A program made the position numbers and the translations under genes. The notes beneath the pieces were generated by a model. That model was not told the origin of the DNA. It did no database searches and saw nothing but the letters and a program-made list of their open reading frames with translations. Positions 61,385 through 64,000 of a stretch of DNA of 64,000 nt are shown here, piece after piece (position 1 is the first letter of the stretch; the number at the start of each line of letters is the position of its first letter). The stretch comes from Candidatus Sabulitectum sp. (GTDB taxonomy: Bacteria > Fermentibacterota > Fermentibacteria > Fermentibacterales > JCC-6). Location: NCBI GenBank assembly GCA_023145375.1, contig JAGLDY010000017.1, positions 1 to 64,000 on the forward strand, read 5' to 3'.

Positions 61385-64000
61385 CTAAAATTCTGTTGAC
61401 ATTGTGAAGTAATACTCGGGTTTCTGACTGACGCTGGACAGATCCGTTCTCCAGGCTATATCAGATCTTAATACGAAAAAACCAACGTTAAGACGGAATC
61501 CAACTCCAAAGGACATCTTGATATCCTTCAGTCTGTACCCTCCCTGGCCTGTGGCACCCTTAAAGGTACTCAGATCGTTGGAAACAAAACCCAGGTCAGT
61601 GAAGATAACACCTCTGCCACGGGTAATTGTCATGGGGATAGGTGCAGCAAGACTGAGATAGTTTATAATGGGGAACCGGAACTCAAGAGATCCAACTCCG
61701 TATCTGGTTCCGTTCATTGAAACGTAATCCCAGCCACGAAGAAGATCTGCATAACTGGAATAGAACTGGTAGACATCTCCCACACCTTCTACATCTCCGG
61801 TGCTTCTTCTGTGAGGGAGAGTTCCACCAAGGAAGAATCTCTGCTTGTCTTGACCAAAGCTGATGCCGCCAGCCAGTCTGGTGGCAAGTGTAACCTCCGA
61901 AGATATCCAGGTGTATTCCCGCAGATCCACCATGGCTGTGAAGTACTCTGCGTTGTCCCAGAAACCGGGTGCGTAATCAAAAACAACGCTCATTCTACTT
62001 CCTACACGCGGGCCAACGGCTCCCCACAGAGCATTATCGTAAACCAGGTTGGTTTGAACAGAAAAGATATTCTCTCTAAAAAGCAGATCATTTGACCAGA
62101 GGCCTTCTCTGGAAAGTCTTCTGTAGTTACCAACCAGGCCAGCTCTGAGTGCCTTTGTGAAGGGATAGTTAACTTCCAGCATCCCGCCGAGATTTAAATC
62201 CCGCACATAATCCCTGTATCCAGCAGAATCCTCAAAAACATACCTGGACACAAAACGGTAAACTGCTCCACCAGACTGGAAGCGATGCTTCATGTTGCTG
62301 TATAGAACCGCTAGATCCATGTCATTGATCTGTCCGCTGAAGTTGGCCAGAATACCCATCTGGTGCAGAGCAAGCATATCACTGAAAATAAAGTAGGTGT
62401 TGCCGGTAAGCCCAGAGTAAGAATCGAATCCCGCGTTTGCAGAGACATGATCAAGTGAGAACTCAGGTTGATAGGGAGAAACTCTCCAACTACCGGTCTC
62501 ATAGTGATTAAATTGCTCAGGCATTCCTCTGTCACCACACACATGAACAGAACATGGAGATTCACATCTCCTTGTGGTCAGGTCATGGACCACAAACAAT
62601 CCTGAACCGGACCAGTCAGAAGCCTGGAACAAAGCTATCCCCGATGAATCAGCCCAGGAGGGTGACTTAGGTGTGATATAAAGGTCAGTAAGTCTCAGGA
62701 TAGGAAGAGAATCCCCCTGCAGCAGGTAGAAGTTGGGGTTTCCGTACTCTGAAGAAATGAAGATGACACCTGAAGGGGTTTCCACAGGTGAAGAAAGATC
62801 CTCATGGCAGGAATGTGCCACTTCAAAAGTTCCGTCTGTCTGCCAGCACTGAATGGTTCTTTCCCCCAATTCAGGGATCTCGGAAACACACCAGATACCA
62901 CTCTCTCCCCACCAGAGATCAAATTCCCCCTGTTCATTATCGCTTACCCTGGAAAGGGTCTCAGACCCAATGTCATAAAGCCAGATATCCAGAGTAGCGT
63001 TTTGAAGGGCACTGAAAGCTATCCGGCCTCCAGTCGGATCCCAAACGGGATCTCTTATCATCTCGAATTCCAGAGGAAGAGTTACAGGGTCTCCGTCCAT
63101 GGATGAAATTCTGATACCATCGCCGACCACCTGGTGAAAAGCAACAGCTATTGAGTCTGAGCCTGGAGAAAAAGCCATTGTTCTGTACATTGGTGAAACC
63201 GATTCCTCGAATACACCGCCACCACTCACAGGTCTGAATATCTCCTCACCGTCCACCGCTGAACGAACCACTCCGGAAAAGCGGGCATGGTGGTATTCGC
63301 ATCCAGCAACCTTGGATCCATCAGGCGAAATAACGGGTCCTGCAAGAACAACCCGGGAAGCCCTGTGACCCTCTCCCTGAATAATAGGTGTCCCTAAATC
63401 GGAAGGGCTTTCCCCATCTATCACATCTGCCCAGTAGGTTTCTCTGGCCCATTCAATAAATCTTTCGCTGAACTGATCAACTGTCATACCGAATGCTTCC
63501 CGAATGGAACCCTCGATACCGTCCTGGCCTCTCATGTGCCTTACAAAATCGTGATATCTCTCTTCACCGTAACGCTCGTTCATGAAATGGTAGATCGCCT
63601 GGCCCTCACGGTAAACCAGGTAGTCTCCCCTGTGGTTGAGTTCTCCCACAGTAGCAATGGAGTTGTTGATGACCATATCTCTGAACTCGATCTCACTGGC
63701 AGTATCCCATCCAAGAGATGTGTACTCTGCCAGACCCTCCATCACCCAAAGTGGAGCTTTGCTTCTAACAATATCTAAAAGCCTTCTACGATAAAGCATA
63801 TCGAACACATAAGCATGATTAAGTTCATGGGCGAGGACATGTCTGTATTCGCTCCATATTCCTGTGTAAGGCACGGCAATTCTGCCTTTGTAGAACTCAG
63901 TGAACCCACCAACACCCTCACCCATGTCCCCCTGCATCAGTGTTGTCTGCCTGAACCGGGAAGGAGAACGGTAGATAATTATGGGGATCGGGTCAGAAGG
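61385..64000 (-). CDS. MA-clan peptidase / beta-propeller / outer-membrane barrel fusion, 5' end cut
   Basis: The frame enters from the right edge and ends at 61385, so at least 871 codons of this protein are visible. The first domain is a zinc peptidase-like unit with HELNHAYVF (HExxH) and, about 40 residues later, WVMEGLAEYTS. WD40/TolB-like beta-propeller blades follow (ISPDGSKVAGCEY, DPVWDPTGGRIAFSALQNATLDIWLYD). The last 300 residues are aromatic beta-strands (GMLEVNYPFTKALRAGLVG, ISFGQDKQRFFLGG, LEFRFPIINYLSLAAPI) ending in YYFTMSTEF, which fits a BamA/Omp85-like barrel with a terminal Phe. Function unknown; it could process or secrete surface proteins. Confidence 0.85.
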   Translation of the reverse strand, partial: PSDPIPIIIYRSPSRFRQTTLMQGDMGEGVGGFTEFYKGRIAVPYTGIWSEYRHVLAHELNHAYVFDMLYRRRLLDIVRSKAPLWVMEGLAEYTSLGWDTASEIEFRDMVINNSIATVGELNHRGDYLVYREGQAIYHFMNERYGEERYHDFVRHMRGQDGIEGSIREAFGMTVDQFSERFIEWARETYWADVIDGESPSDLGTPIIQGEGHRASRVVLAGPVISPDGSKVAGCEYHHARFSGVVRSAVDGEEIFRPVSGGGVFEESVSPMYRTMAFSPGSDSIAVAFHQVVGDGIRISSMDGDPVTLPLEFEMIRDPVWDPTGGRIAFSALQNATLDIWLYDIGSETLSRVSDNEQGEFDLWWGESGIWCVSEIPELGERTIQCWQTDGTFEVAHSCHEDLSSPVETPSGVIFISSEYGNPNFYLLQGDSLPILRLTDLYITPKSPSWADSSGIALFQASDWSGSGLFVVHDLTTRRCESPCSVHVCGDRGMPEQFNHYETGSWRVSPYQPEFSLDHVSANAGFDSYSGLTGNTYFIFSDMLALHQMGILANFSGQINDMDLAVLYSNMKHRFQSGGAVYRFVSRYVFEDSAGYRDYVRDLNLGGMLEVNYPFTKALRAGLVGNYRRLSREGLWSNDLLFRENIFSVQTNLVYDNALWGAVGPRVGSRMSVVFDYAPGFWDNAEYFTAMVDLREYTWISSEVTLATRLAGGISFGQDKQRFFLGGTLPHRRSTGDVEGVGDVYQFYSSYADLLRGWDYVSMNGTRYGVGSLEFRFPIINYLSLAAPIPMTITRGRGVIFTDLGFVSNDLSTFKGATGQGGYRLKDIKMSFGVGFRLNVGFFVLRSDIAWRTDLSSVSQKPEYYFTMSTEF

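Overview
The window looks like the chromosome of a Gram-negative bacterium of the FCB group, most like the Fermentibacterota/Aegiribacteria-type candidate phyla. This rests on several things seen together: secreted proteins ending in FlgD/Por-type sorting tails, many signal peptides and lipoproteins, a DUF3276 (Pur-alpha-like) gene, two DUF6754 membrane proteins, outer-membrane beta-barrels and an LpoB-type lipoprotein. The phylum is an inference; no rRNA gene is present. Coding density is high, genes often overlap by 1 to 14 bases, and GTG and TTG starts are common.

Layout. 1-3.9 kb (minus): a secreted subtilase cut by the window edge, mazG and lpdA. 4.0-7.5 kb (plus): a TPR protein and the tldD/tldE protease pair. 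14.6-7.4 kb (minus): a run of eight genes (PTS EIIA, zinc-ribbon protein, guaB, kinase-like membrane protein, carD, hflX, hypothetical, flippase-like), with a near-consensus promoter in front of carD. 14.7-23.1 kb (plus): PAS/GAF kinase-like protein, queA, membrane protein, tgt, rlmD-type methyltransferase and a Wzi-like barrel. 27.8-23.2 kb (minus): a molybdenum-cofactor operon (MobB-ModE fusion, moeA, moaA, moaC, mog) plus a GNAT gene. 27.7-36.4 kb: M16C protease, small membrane proteins, YgiQ, DUF3276 protein, TSUP permease, two GNATs and a DUF6754 protein. 36.5-38.2 kb: a lipoprotein and selD. 38.2-42.7 kb: a glycosyltransferase, tRNA-Phe and a GlmL-like ATPase with extra C-terminal domains.

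About 42.8-47.9 kb is accessory: HicAB, a GH114-type lipoprotein, an IS3-family remnant that has cut the end of a HepT gene, its MntA partner, and a secreted propeller protein with an in-frame UGA. From 57.7 to 48.5 kb (minus) runs UvrD/PcrA, a small transaldolase, split transketolase, SerA, and a four-gene DUF6754 membrane cluster closed by a strong terminator. From 64 to 58 kb (minus) lie a MA-type peptidase/beta-propeller/barrel protein, an exported formylglycine-enzyme-like protein, LpoB, a TPR lipoprotein and deoC.

Most notable. (1) selD is almost certainly a selenoprotein gene: the reading frame runs upstream through a UGA at the catalytic Cys/Sec position and a hairpin follows 14 nt later. 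The same open frame also encodes a small Cys-rich segment upstream. (2) A second in-frame UGA, in a secreted propeller gene, is followed 9 nt later by a perfect 8-bp hairpin. (3) The DUF6754 membrane cluster and its second copy look like an uncharacterised envelope complex. (4) A MobB P-loop domain is fused to a ModE-type winged helix at the head of the molybdopterin operon.
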